From: Macrotrachela quadricornifera
Lineage: Eukaryota > Rotifera > Eurotatoria > Philodinida > Philodinidae
DNA length: 64,000 nt
Assembly: GCA_022393335.1 (NCBI GenBank)
Contig: JAJEKB010021001.1
Location: forward strand, 142,835-206,834
Reading direction: 5' to 3'
Every line of letters begins with the position of its first letter. Positions within the stretch are counted from its first letter, which is position 1. Made by a program: the position numbers and the translations under genes. The notes beneath the pieces are model-generated. The model was given only the letters and a program-made list of their open reading frames with translations, did not search any database and was not told where the DNA came from. This document shows, in pieces, positions 35,466 to 47,761 of this stretch.

Positions 35466-35879
35466 ATTACTTTGAATATAATGATAAGATAGTAAATATC
35501 CTAGTTTTTATATAATTATTTATTTAATGAAATAAAAATCATAATAAACCAGAGCTTTCGACATTTCAAATGCCATTATCAGTAGTAGTGCAATACATAA
35601 AAAATGAAATTATAATGAGAAATGAAAAATTAGAAAGATGGAAAAGTTCTAATTTTTATTTTGAATAATTATTGAATAGATGAAATTGTTAATAATTGAT
35701 TCAATATAATATACTGTGCCTATATAACTATCATAATAGTCATAATTGTGTTGCACTGCTACTGATAGTGGCATTTGAAATGCCGAAAGCTTTGGTTTAT
35801 TATTATTTTTATTTCATTAAATAAATAATTATATAAAAATTAGGATACTTACTATCTTATCATTATATTCAAAATAACT
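35466..35879. mobile_element. Fold-back MITE with about 120-bp arms
   Basis: The left arm (about 35466-35590) and right arm (about 35760-35879) are reverse complements over about 115-120 bp with only scattered differences. Shared blocks include TTGAATATAATGATAAGATA, TATAATTATTTATTTAATGA and GACATTTCAAATGCCA/GGCATTTCAAATGCCA. The core of about 165 bp is non-coding. Arm identity is high, so the insertion is relatively young, or the arms are kept alike. Target-site duplication not resolved. Confidence 0.8.
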
Positions 35880-36756
35880 CCTACCACTAACTCATTCTTC
35901 TCCACCACATAATAGTGAATTCTGATTAAGAATTTTTAATATTAACCAGTTAAAAGCAACTGAAACATTCAGCAGAGAGAAAAACGTGAGAAATGGCAGA
36001 AGTTTAATGTCGTACAACGTTTTTAATGTGAACTAGAACCACTTGATTGGCCGAAAGCCCTTAACAATTTTTGTATTGTGATTGCAAAAGTGCCATCAAT
36101 TCAGTCAAATTACTGCGTCTTAGAACGGTAGAACACTGTTATATAAAAAAAATCCGGTATTCATCTGATAGAGAAGAAGGAGGAAGGTTAAAATGCTAAA
36201 GAACCCGAAAAAAGTCAAAAAATCCCACAGAAACCGAACAAAGCCGAAAAAAACCCGAAACCCCAAAATATCCAAAAAATCCCTAAATCCGAAAAAAACC
36301 AAAATATCGGAAAAAATCCTACAGAATACGAAAAAGGTTTTTTTTATGGCTCACTTATACTCTCCCAAGTTGAAAATCGACCAGTTCGTTTGTGGAAAAG
36401 AAATAAACAAGAGTGATGAAGTTTAAAAAAACAAATAGACAACTGGTAAAATATCTAATTTAAAATGATGAATGTAAGGAGCATTGATACAACCGATGAA
36501 AAATGAAATGTTTGAGGCAGGCTTAGATGCCGATCGGTTGTCGAAACTAACTGTGAGGGGTGAAGAACCGCTCGATGAATATTATGTTAGTGGAAAATCT
36601 GACCAATTTTACCATTTTTCATAGATGTTCTACCGATAGATCTATTGTCTGTTATAAAATAGAACGAATTTTGTTTCTAAATATAGAAAGACATTTTTTA
36701 TTGAGAACTGGATGTGAAAGAGGAGGAAGAATTTCTGGAAATACTACAGATTGGAA
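35880..36756. other. Stretch left of the hAT insertion, with an A-rich short-motif array
   Basis: At about 36190-36330 a degenerate unit of about 10-13 bp built on CCGAAAAAA repeats many times. Its Lys/Pro/Ser-rich ORF (36193-36426) is therefore an artefact. No gene supported in the rest. Confidence 0.45.
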
Positions 36757-36764
36757 CAGTTAGC
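36757..36764 (+). repeat. hAT target-site duplication, left copy
   Basis: CAGTTAGC, identical to the right copy at 39993-40000, directly abutting the element's CAGTG terminus. Confidence 0.93.
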
Positions 36765-39700
36765 CAGTGTTTTATCCAGGTTTTTTGCTCCGAGGTGGCA
36801 AATTCGCTTGCCGGGGAGGCAGACAGAAATTTTGTTAATGACCACAATACTCTGAAAATTATAAAGTCAATAATATTGATAGTTATAAAATGTTTATTTT
36901 TTATAACTTGTATAAAAGACATTTTGTTTCGTTTACTTTAACAATATACCCAAAGTATGTGAAAAACTAACAAGAAATATATATACAAAAAAGTATATCA
37001 ATGAAGAAATACAAAAAAAAAATAGTAAGACAATAAGTTCTATTACATGATTAAACTACTAAACGACGTGGTTTCATTAATTTCCAATAGTTGATGATTT
37101 CTTCTTTCATATCTTCATTTAAGATATCTGCACCTTCCATTGAAATGCGCATGAGTTGATCGAGGTGTTTGATTGTTAATCGATTTCGTAATTTTGTTAA
37201 AATTCGATTCATTGTTGAGAAATCTCTTTCAACTGTAGCTGTACTAATTGGTGCAATAAGAAATATTTCTGCAGCTAACGATAGTTGAGGATAGATATCC
37301 TTTAAAACGCCATTTTGAACAAGCTTTATACATACTTCTCGTTGAGTCATGACTTTATTCAATTTTTTTTGAGTTAATAAATATGCTCTAAATGTTTTCC
37401 ATTCATAGATGATTGATTGGTTAAAATCACTTGAATAATGCTTTTGAATAGAATGTAATTCTTTTTCACCATAGTCTGTTTGATCAGTAATATTATTCAT
37501 ATCAAATATCATAAAACAATTGAGTAAATCAAGAGTATTTTGTTCAAAACGAGCTTGAACGTTGCTAATAATATTGTCAATAAATGGAAGAATTCTTGTT
37601 TGAAAAATATCATGAATAGTTAATGGTATATTCGATGTTAATGATCTTAAATTTTTAAATGTCGAAGATGTTAATGATAATTTTTTGATTGTTTCAATAA
37701 TATCGAGATAGTCAGTTGAATTATAATCTTTAAGTTGTTCTAATCGAAGCATAGTTGATAATAAAAAATCCTGTAATTGTTTAAAATCAGCTCCTTTTGT
37801 TTGAACGAATTTTGACAAAACTGCTAAACTACCTAAAATTGGTTGAAGTGCATGCAAAATAAAAGCAATTGATTCATTTGATAATATATTATACAGACCT
37901 AATGCTTCGGTACTATCTTCACTATTTTCATTATAAATATGTTCCAGTGTCATTAATAACGGTTGATAAGAACATAAAAGAGATTGAATAGCTAATGAAT
38001 TTGATAACCAACGAGTATCACCTGGTTGTATTAATTTAATATGTTGATTTCTAAAAATATGTTGAATATCTTCATATAAAGTTAATCTTACCGATGAACG
38101 ATTGATAAAATTAACTAATGATTTAAGCGTCGATAAACTTTTGCAAATATCAGGAATGGTATCTGAAGCAGATATCACAGCTAACTGTAAAAGATGTGCA
38201 TAACAGTGAATAAATAATATTGCAAGATTGAATTCAGCACGAAATTTAGCTGCGACGCCATTATGTATACCACTAAACACCGCTGCGCCATCAAAGGCAA
38301 CAAAGCGAACTTTGTTTAAGTCGATTTGTTTTTGTTGCAAATCAGTAACGATATAATTAAAAATAGATTCAGCATCTTTATTTTTTAAATGTAATAAACT
38401 TACGTATGATTCAATTGGTTCACCAGTCGTTTGATCACAATATCTAATACAAATACATAAGTTTCCATGTCGATTAATATCTGTTCCTTCATCTGACATA
38501 ATACTAATTACTCTTGCTAGTTGTAGTTTTTTGATAATGTTCTTTTCTAAAATTTCGTTTGTTGCTTCGAGAAGTTCAGTGACCGATGTTGTACTATCAT
38601 ACATAGCATTTTTTGCACAATTTTGAAAAAAATCGGCTAGCTTAGAACTGTGATCAAGACGAGAAACCAGTTGTAATAATGAATTGTATAATGTTGTGTG
38701 TGGTAATTCATTTTTAAAAAGAAAATAAGAACAATCAATTAAATCATATAAACGATCTCTGTTTTCTTTTTTTTGTTCTTCACTTACTGTAACTATTTGA
38801 TTGAGAATAGAACCTTCCTGCTGTCGAAATTTGTCATTTTCAACTGCAAGTAAATGATATTGTGATCGAGAATGTCTCATTAACCTTCCATTTGCACCTG
38901 GTGCATTTTTCCAATTAATGAATGGAGTCGAAATAAATACACCTTTAGTTTTTTGCTCCATATCACGGAATAATGGTATATCTGTTTTCCAATAATTCTG
39001 ACATAATTTACAGAATCCACCAATATTTGGTTGATAAGTAAGCCATGGAAACGTTTCAGAATACCAAGACTTGTAAGAACGTTTTTCATTTGTGTCATTG
39101 GCTGATGGTGAACCTAATATTTATTCAAAATTTTTATTAATGAATTGAGTATTTATCAGTGTCTTACTTGTGATTGAGTTGTTGTCAATGAATTGAACAT
39201 TATTTGTTGAACTGTTATTCGTGATTACATGATCGAGCTGATTTGCAGCAGTATTTGATTCAGTGATAAGATTTTCATTTTGAATACATTGTTTGTTGCT
39301 GGATGTATTTTCTTCATCAATTTCTTTTCTTTTTTTGAAGTACTTATCGAGAGAATTTTGTTTTGACATTTATAAAAATGATTTTCTAGTCTTGCAATAG
39401 TTTGAAAATGAGATAGAGTAAAATAATATAGATATAACGTTAGTACTGATGAATTAAATGAAAATCAAATTAAGAGTGTCTTTACTTTAAAAATTCTTCA
39501 TTTTCGAGTTTGACTGATGAGACATCAAATTGACACATTCAATTAAACATTGTTATTATATTAATTTAGCGTATAAATATACAATATTCTGTTGTCTGAC
39601 TGTCAATTAAGTAACATACGTTCACGTCATGTATGTATGTTATTATTTGTTCAATAGGAATGGTCTGATGTAAGAATATTATATTGAATCCCCACAACAC

Positions 39701-39992
39701 AAAGAAAAAATGCCATAGCGTTATTACATTTCAGAACAATGATGTAAAAAGACGACACATATATCTGATTAAACTGATAAATCGTCGTAGTGAGATTACA
39801 TAAGGAGGATGCATTTTTCTCCTTTAACAAGAATCTTTTAATCAATAATTTCTCTAAAGATTTTTCAGAAAAGTTTAGAAAGTTATATTAGTTTTGCATT
39901 TTTTTTCAAATTTATTTAATTTTTTCCGAGGTGGCAAACTCAATCTCCGGGAGGGCGGCGCCCACACTGCCCTCCCTCTGGATAAATCACTG
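36765..39992 (-). mobile_element. Complete hAT transposon, 3,228 bp
   Basis: The left end is CAGTGTTTTATCCAG and the right end, reversed, is CAGTGATTTATCCAG, a terminal inverted repeat with the CAGTG start of hAT elements. Directly outside lie two identical 8-bp copies of CAGTTAGC, at 36757-36764 and 39993-40000. This is the target-site duplication length expected for hAT. Subterminal GC-rich palindromic blocks (CCGAGGTGGCAAA at about 36789 and about 39928) are candidate transposase binding sites. Inside is one transposase gene on the minus strand with no disabling mutation. The intact ends, perfect duplication and open gene indicate recent insertion and possible activity. Confidence 0.93.
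37051..39369 (-). CDS. hAT transposase, 754 aa, two exons
   Basis: Exon 1 is 39168-39369 and exon 2 is 37051-39113. The 54-bp intron (GTAAGA...ATTAG, phase 1) removes an in-frame TAA that would otherwise split the gene. The N-terminus is polar and Asn-rich (1-75). A TTF/BED-like zinc finger follows, with Cys102, Cys105, His148 and His154. The catalytic RNase H-like core (DUF4371-type) has Asp275 in SDEGTDINR, Asp342 in AFDGAAVFSG, and the HCYAHLLQLA and DTRWLS segments. The C-terminal hAT dimerisation motif reads ATVERDFSTMNRI...LRNRL. The protein cuts and pastes its own element, using the CAGTG termini. Relatives include ZMYM1-like and THAP12-like domesticated genes, but the flanking TIRs and duplication make this a mobile copy. 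Confidence 0.92.
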
Positions 39993-40000
39993 CAGTTAGC
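39993..40000 (+). repeat. hAT target-site duplication, right copy
   Basis: CAGTTAGC, matching 36757-36764 at all eight positions. Confidence 0.93.
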
Positions 40001-41301
40001 AATAAATGAGAGGAATCATCAATGCTGGTTCGTGTTGTGATTCATCCAATACACGATGTATTGATCTTTCCCATTCGATGTCGTATGTACGACATATTAG
40101 ACTTTTCCTTTTCTATCGTATGTCATCATATGGATATATTCACTCATTCTTCTATAACACATACGTATGAATCTTTCCTTTTCTCTTATATATGTACGGA
40201 ATTATTCCCTATCATGATTCTATATATATATATATGTGTGTGAGTGTGTGGTCCTCTTCTGTTCTCTTTCATCTCAGTGTTGTTCCTGTCTCTTTACTAT
40301 TTTATACATTTTGTTGATGTAGAGAGTTCTAGGACATGAACGAGTGTTGAAAATATCCATGCGTCACATATTGATTTTTTCCAACATGACTCATTGGGTT
40401 TTTCTCTTAGTGGGCTATCACACGTTCTATATTGGACTTTTCTCAATATATTCGTTCGCGTCATTCCTAGTATTTTCTAACTTGCTTATATGTATAGATG
40501 TGATTCTTCTTCTCTCTTCTGATACACTATTTCATTTACCATTACCTTCACTAGTTCTTCTACAAGTTCTTCTCGATATCGTGTCAAGTATTGCACGAAT
40601 GAAGCGAACTCATTCACATAGGTACAGAATTTACACATGTGATAGTAAAAGTCATTCAATTGATGTTGATTATTTCTATTTATTTTTTATCAACTTCGCG
40701 CAATGATGCATCTGAGATAGTTCCATATTTGGTTTTTCTTACAGTGAAAACCTACCTCCTCTGATTTAATTGAAATGATAGGATTTCATCTTAATTGATT
40801 CTAAAAATTCTCTAAATAGTTAGTCATACTCAAAACTTGCTACTGTTATAATATTTCACTTCTGTAAGGTGATATGAAAAACCAAAACATGACACTGACG
40901 CCATCTGCAAAACTATAGATGACACTAATGAACACCAAGACATTCTAAGTAATGATAATTATAGTGTTCCAATATTTTTATATAGTACCTATTGCTTTTC
41001 TAGTGCTTTATTCATTTATGGTGAGTAAGAGAGAAGAAACTTGATATATGAACTAAACTCAGTATTTCCCTCTCAGATGGCGCAAATTATTGAATAAAAT
41101 AATCATAATTACCTATGAAATCATAATAGTTGGAAATTTCCTCGTTATTGTGCAATTACACAGTTGAGTATAAAAAGACTAGTAATATATAAAAGAATAG
41201 ATCATTGTTGAATTTTGTGTATTTCAAGAATCTTTCAGATTGTTAATTTGACAGCGAATAACTCATTCTAGGGATACTGAACTACAATAAAAACATTGAC
41301 A
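40001..41301. other. Spacer right of the hAT, upstream of the IAP gene
   Basis: About 1.3 kb. The ORFs at 40022-40243 and 40344-40706 are hydrophobic, Phe/Ser/Ile-rich readings of pyrimidine-rich DNA with no domain. A TATATATATATATGTGTGTGAGTGTG simple-repeat patch lies near 40220-40248 and a TATA-like site at 41169. Confidence 0.45.
41169..41177 (+). promoter_or_regulatory. Possible TATA box of the IAP gene
   Basis: TATAAAAAG lies 125 bp upstream of the ATG at 41302, with a second ATATAAAAG about 20 bp further on. Weak evidence in AT-rich DNA. Confidence 0.3.
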
Positions 41302-43110
41302 ATGTCAATTAAAAAAAATTCTCATTTATCAAAGCGTATCAATGAAAAACAACAAACTTTTTTCCAGAAAAACGAAGTATGTCGTCGGGTAGTTGATATA
41401 TGTAAACAGTTGGAGAAGCGAGGAGCTCATTCATCTATTGTCATGAACACTGCTGGTTTGACATACACGGGTATTGATGATATTGCTCGTTGTGCTACAT
41501 GTGGTCTAGAAGTTTTTGGCTTGACAGAAGAAATGAACCCATTTGTTGTTCATGCAGAACTAAATCCTGCGTGTCCGTTTGTTGAGTCTATTCAATCAAA
41601 GAATCGGATGAACATATCTTTTTATCATGCATCAACAACAGATGATCAGGAAAACTCGTTTAAACGTCAGAAGATCGATCAAAATACAGAAAATTCACTA
41701 ATAGAAGTAACAATGTTAAAAGAAATTCGTCGTCGAACGTTCCAGCATTGGCCTCATCGACAAACACCATCATCAACACAAATGATCTTAGCTGGATTCT
41801 TTTATTGTAATATTGGTGATCGTGTCATCTGTTTGTATTGCAATTTAATCTGTCAAAACTGGATACCTCACATAGATGATCCATGGGAAGTACATCAAAC
41901 TCTTTCACCTCATTGTTTATATGTTCGATTTATCTTACAATGTCGTCAGATATCATCGATATCGATTCTCAATGCAAATTCTACTTGCAATACAAATTCT
42001 CAATCAATAACATCCAATTCAATTCGATCAAATGAAGTAGTTCATGCGACAGCCTGCCATACTACCTATGCTGAAATTCCGAAACGATACGCATCATTTG
42101 CTTCTTGGCCTCAAGAAGCATTGCCTTCGGTCGAAGATCTTGTTCGAGCTGGATTTTTCTATACAGGAACAAAAACAATTGTAACTTGCTTTTATTGCAA
42201 TGGATCACTTCAGAATTGGGGTCCTAAGGATAATCCCACAGTTGAACACGCACGTTGGTTTCCATTGTGTGCCTATGCTAAACAATTATGCGGTGATAAA
42301 CTTTATCGAGAAATTCAACAATCGAAATTAAGTACTTAAAGTTTCTTTTTCTATTTAAAAAAAAACAGTCAGAAGTAGAATGATTTGTTTTTTTTCTAGA
42401 ACATGCCCGAAAAAATCAATCGACGAATAACAATGATTTAAACAATAATTATTCGTCGAACAGTTTTCGATTACAAGTCAACGATAAAAAGATATTGTTA
42501 CAATTGGTTGCTGCTCGACTTGATTTACCAGTTTCACAAAATTTGTTGAATAAAAATTTCAAATTGTCAGTTATTAAACGTTGTTGGGAAGATCAACTGC
42601 GACTAAACCGTTAGTAATGAAATTTAAACTAATATTTTTATCTATATTTCTTTAGAGGATGATTTTGTGTCTGACTGTGATCTATTGATTGCTTGTATTA
42701 TTCTTCAAAAACAAATTGATCATATCAACGGTAACAAAGAAAATGTCATCGTACCAAGTATCAAGATGAAAATGATTCGCGAAAAAGAACAAACTCGATT
42801 TGATGAACAATTCACTTCGCCATTGTCTGCATCTACATCTGAAGAATCATCCTCGTCGAAATCGTCGAATGACACAGATGTTAAATCAAAGACTACTTCT
42901 ATCACTAGCGAACAAAAATCAGAAGAAAATATTAATTGTACAGATAATTCATCTTCAACTAATCTATGTGTACTCTGCTTGACCGAAGAAAAACATCTTG
43001 CATGTATGCCATGTGGACATTTGGCAACTTGTGTTCCATGTGGATATTCGCTTCGAATATGTCCTATTTGTCGAAAAGGAATTGATGCTTTCATTCGCAT
43101 TTATATTTAA
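41302..43110 (+). CDS. Inhibitor of apoptosis protein: three BIR domains, UBA-like, RING (564 aa)
   Basis: Three exons, 41302-42331, 42400-42609 and 42656-43110, with 68- and 46-bp GT-AG introns, both phase 1. The frame upstream opens at a TTG, so the ATG at 41302 is taken as start. BIR zinc ligands are visible: BIR1 Cys64, Cys67, His84, Cys91; BIR2 Cys177, Cys180, His198, Cys205; BIR3 Cys296, Cys299, His316, Cys323. BIR1 is the most diverged. Exon 2 and the start of exon 3 encode a helical UBA-like segment (ILLQLVAARLDLPV...VIKRCWEDQL). The C-terminal RING (516-564) has CVLC, CGH, CVPC and CPIC. IAPs bind caspases or IAP-binding-motif partners through the BIRs and ubiquitinate them through the RING. 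Length and domain order match XIAP/cIAP-type proteins without a CARD. AATAAAAATAAT follows at about 43252. Confidence 0.92.
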
Positions 43111-45365
43111 ATACTGGCATAGTATCATAAAGCATTCAAACAGTATGAAACATTAGTCAATTTAATGTAAATTAAATTCGAAATTGTTATTGTATTTTTC
43201 TAAACATGATATATACTTTTTGCTTAATGATTATTCTATCTAACAAATTTACAATAAAAATAATATGAAAAAGTTTTCATTTTATTTCAGTTCTCAATTT
43301 GATAATGTCTTTTTTATTCTTTACACTATAATAAAAGATTAAATCGATACATGAATAATAGAAGGCATCCATATCATGTCAATACATTCAGCAGAACATA
43401 TGTAATAATATATAATAAAATAATCACGGTGAATACTATCTACATCAGTGTATAAAAATATTTTAAAGAAAAATGAATGATAAATAAACAAGTAAAAAAA
43501 GGAAATGAGCGAAGTTAAAATGAAAGAAACAGCACATTAACGATCGTAGAGTAATTTAAGATACTTCGTATAATTTCTTTTTATAATGACATAATAAATA
43601 ATCCAATAAGTGGTAAATCAAAAAGTAATGCGTTTCGGATTTCTCTTTTGGCTACATAACTATCTTTCTTAGAGGCTTGCGCAATCATTGGCAAGATATT
43701 CTTTTCAACTAATGATTTAAAATAAACATGATTCATTTGACATAGGTGATCAAAGTCGCACACATAGATTTATACATTTTGATTTAACAATATTTATTTA
43801 TCGAGAACATTAATTTTAATAGGACTATTAGTTGTTCAAAGCTATACACTTTTCATCTATTAATATACATTATGATATTTGTTTGTGAAGAGTTAAACGA
43901 GTTTAATAAACATGTATTCAATAGACAAAATATTTTCCTTTATTTTTCTTAAGATGATGAATTTGAATTTATTGTATCTTTCAGTACGTCAGATTTAACT
44001 TTTTTTCATTACGATTGGTCAAAATATGTTGAATTTTTCTATACCCTATTTCGGATTAAGCTGAATATAGAAAAATTTCGAAATATAAAACAATGTGATA
44101 TTCAATCTAATATATGATTTGACATCGTAGTGAATGAGGTGCAACTTGACGTTATTAGTTTTTTTTTGGCAATATTTGTTCCACTTACTAGAGACGAAAG
44201 ATTATTAAAGAGATGATTGTGAAAGAATGGTAGTTTAATTTAATGTAGCTTTTAAAAAATTTTCGAGATGTTTTAGAGAGTATTTAACTTTCTGTAGCAT
44301 CAAATTTGAAGTCTCTTTGTCACCGAAAAATTTGGTAGATCATAAAATCGATACGGGACGATGTATTAATAAGAATAGTAATATGTGGAGACAATATTTT
44401 GTTATTTTTTCTAAATTGATGTCTAGCTCAAGGGGCTGTATGTATGTCTTTTAAGTAGAAATCAGTGCTGAGCGACATGTGGTTCAGTTAATGAATGAAT
44501 AAATTAATAAAGATTAAGTAGAAATTCTTCCCATCCATTTTGACAGAAAAAATATGTTGGACAACTACATCATAGTTGTTCATTTTGAAAAAAGAGACAA
44601 CATAGTTTACTCATGACGATCCTTGATCTTACGAGATTAATCATTTTATTTTCATAAGAGAAATTTTCTCACTTATTACTGACTACAATACCTCTATGCC
44701 TGGGATGAATCACTGGATATTAAAGTATTTAAGAGGTGAATATTGAACTTTCTTGTGGTACTCTTAAAATAATCCTGGAACTATTCTTTCTTTACTTAAA
44801 CAGATTTTTCCATTTGATTAGAAAAGAGCTATCTTCATCTTTCATTCATTAGATAGTTCTGTTTATAGAAGAGAGAAGAAAAATAAAAAATATATTTCTA
44901 TTAAACGAATTGTTTCATGTAAAAATATTAAAAGAAAGTTGAATGACTAGGGCTAAAGAAACTTACCCAAATCTCTATTTTCTGGATGTTTTGTAAAAAT
45001 TTAATGTTCGAGTCTCCTTCAATTAGAGACTCCCATATCAAATAATGTTTAAAATGTTGAAAAATTTATGTATAATAATAATAATATTTTTGTTTTTTCC
45101 CACTACATTTGCCAAGGATTGCCAACTATTAGTAAAAGATGTGATTTACTTTTGTAAATTTTTCTCTTCTGTATGTTTTAATACCTTAATAACTTATATA
45201 CCAACTGTTGTGTTATATTGTTTAACATTGAAAAAGAAAAACGTATGGCATCTGACTGTTATCGGTGAGAAGTGTCAGCACATGGTCTTATCGGCAAATA
45301 TCTCAAGATACAGGTGAGACGACGAGCACAAAACAACCATAATATATATTGTATGTATCGTCAGC
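43111..45365. other. Intergenic stretch between the IAP and GH3 genes
   Basis: About 2.25 kb, AT-rich. A short minus-strand ORF at 43581-43763 (60 aa, ending in a hydrophobic segment) and a plus-strand ORF at 45045-45317 opening with a signal-peptide-like run are noted but have no homology or splice model that I can support. No TE recognised. Confidence 0.4.
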
Positions 45366-47761
45366 ATGCGTTTACTACTATTTTTGGTCTTTGTGACTTT
45401 GATTTATGGGCAGACTGGCAATTTTCCCGATTGCAAATCGGGCCCATTGGCAACATTTCCAATATGTGATCAATCGCTTCCTACTCATCAAAGAGCGGCT
45501 GATCTTGTCCAACGGATGACAACAGAAGAGAAAATCACTCAGATGATAACAACAGCTGGTGCCATTCCTCGTCTTGGTCTACCGAAATATGAATGGTGGT
45601 CTGAAGCACTTCATGGTATTGCTTTTTCACCCGGTGTTTCCTTTGGTGGTGATCTTTCTTACGCTACTTCGTTTGCCGCACCTCTCAATCTTGGTGCATC
45701 ATTCAATATGCATCTAGTCTATCGTATGGGAACTGTCATTTCTACTGAAGCACGCGCATTCAATAATGGAGGACGAGCAGGTTTGACTTTTTTCACGCCA
45801 ACCACCAACATCTTTCGCGATCCACGATGGGGTCGTGGTCAAGAGACACCCGGTGAAGATCCATTTCTTACTTCACAATATGTCTATGCATTGGTCAATG
45901 GTTTACAAAATGGTGAAGACAATCGTTATTTGAAGATCGCTGCCAATTGTAAAGCTTACAATGCTTATGATCTTGAAGAATGGAATGGTACTGATCGATT
46001 CCATTTTGATGCTCGTATAGGTGATCAAGATTTGGTCGAAACCTATTTGCCTCCATTCGAAAGTTGCATACGAGATGCACAAGCAGCAAGTATTATGTGC
46101 AGCTACAATGCCATAAATGGAATTCCAGCTTGTGCCAATCAATTTCTTATTGAAATTCTTGCTCGGTAAACAATGCCGATCTCATCATCCCTATAATATA
46201 TTCGCCTTTTTTTTTACAGTGAATCGTACCATCTTGATGGATTTGTTGTCAGCGATTGCGGAGCCATTGCAACTATTATGGATTCTCATCATTATACATC
46301 AACGGTTCAAGATACAGTGGCTGTTGCATTGCATGCCGGAACAGATCTCAATTGTGGCACTTTCTATTTGCAACATGCACAAGAAGCATTGGACAACAAA
46401 ACAATTGACGAAAATGACATTAATCAAGCACTGGAACGAACATTTAATGTTCTTATTCGACTTGGCTATTTCATTCCACCTGAGCAGCAATTTTATCGTC
46501 AATTAAATAAAGATAATGTCAACACTGCTGAGGCTCAACAACTTGCTTTGGACACTGCACAAGAAGGGATTGTTCTTCTGAAAAACCTCAAGAACGCCTT
46601 ACCATTGAATATCACTCAGCTCCAAAACAAAAAAGTTGCTTTGATTGGCCCAACAGCCAATGCTACTGTACTAATGCAAAGCAATTATTATGGTCAAGCA
46701 CCGTATCTTTTGGATCCATTTACTAGCTTCCGGGCAGTCACACGAGGTTTATCAATATATAAGACTCTTGATTGTAATAATCATGTTTTGTTGCAGGCAA
46801 GTCCATCGACGTTGAATGTGCCTATGGATGTGCAATATCGGGCAGTGATGAGAGTGGTTTTGCCGCAGCAATTGATTTAGCTCGTCATTCAGATGTCGTG
46901 ATTTTTTTTGGTGGGCTTGATCAATCGATTGGAGCGGAAGGGCATGATCGCACAACGATTGATCTTCCAGAGATTCAACTAACTCTGTTGAAACAATTAG
47001 AACGTGTTGTTCAATCACCAATTCATGTTGTTATCATGTCTGGCAATGGTGTAGACCTTTCCTATATCCGTGATACAACTCTCTATGGTAGCCTTATTTG
47101 GATGGGCTATGCAGGACAAGCAGGTGGTCTTGCTATCGCTAATGTGATCTTTGGTCTATACAATCCTGCTGGACGATTACCAATGACCATCTATCCTGCT
47201 TCCTATGTTGAGTCAGTTAGTATGTTTGACATGCAAATGAGACCTTCTGCTACAAGTCCTGGTCGAACGTATAAATTTTACACTGGTCAAGCAGTGTATG
47301 AGTTTGGCACTGGACTTTCCTACACCACTTTTAATTATACATGGAGCAATAATATAATAACGTCTTCGTATCTGATTCAATCATTGATGAAAGATAACTA
47401 TGATGAAAAGCGTGTTATTGATTACAATCTGCATGTCAATGTAACCAATACAGGTTTGATGGCTGGTGATGATGTCGTTCTGGCTTTTGTCACACCGCCA
47501 CAAATTCTTCGTAATGGTCAAACACCACCAATTAAACAGCTCTTCGGTTTTGAACGCGTTCATTTGAATATTAACGAAACTATTGAAGTCTTCTTTCCAT
47601 TTCGAATTAGTGCTCTTCTTACTGTCGCTCATGATGGTTCAAAATGGTTACATCCCGGATCGTATCGTATCCTTATCGGTCAACATCTGATACATAACAT
47701 TGAGCTGCGTGGCAAGTCGACTCGTTGGTTTCGAGCCTATATGAATAAAGAAAATTTTTAA
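45366..47761 (+). CDS. Secreted GH3 beta-xylosidase/glucosidase-like enzyme, 763 aa
   Basis: Exons 45366-46165, 46220-46746 and 46797-47761; introns of 54 bp (phase 2) and 50 bp (phase 1). Residues 1-16 form a signal peptide (LLLFLVFVTLIYG). The GH3 N-domain has EWWSEALHG (76-84), the RWGRGQETPGEDP motif (154-166) and the nucleophile Asp279 in VVSDCGAI. The GH3 C-domain (VLLKN..LPL, IFFGGLDQSI.AEGHDR) and a fibronectin-III-like end (VTNTG...) follow. This is the plant/fungal BXL-like architecture, which removes xylose or related sugars from plant polysaccharides. One oddity: the motif normally reading Lys-His (KHY/KHF) is Lys196-Ala197 here. His at that place helps hold the substrate, so activity may be altered. 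Animal genomes seldom carry this type, so horizontal origin followed by intron gain is plausible. Confidence 0.9.

Noticed and set aside
36193..36426. Lys/Pro-rich ORF
   Set aside because: Produced by an A-rich short-motif array.
39121..39123. Stop codon splitting the hAT transposase
   Set aside because: It lies inside a clean 54-bp GT-AG intron whose removal keeps the frame.
45045..45317. ORF with signal-peptide-like start
   Set aside because: The rest is low-complexity; I found no exon joining it to the GH3 gene, which has its own signal peptide.
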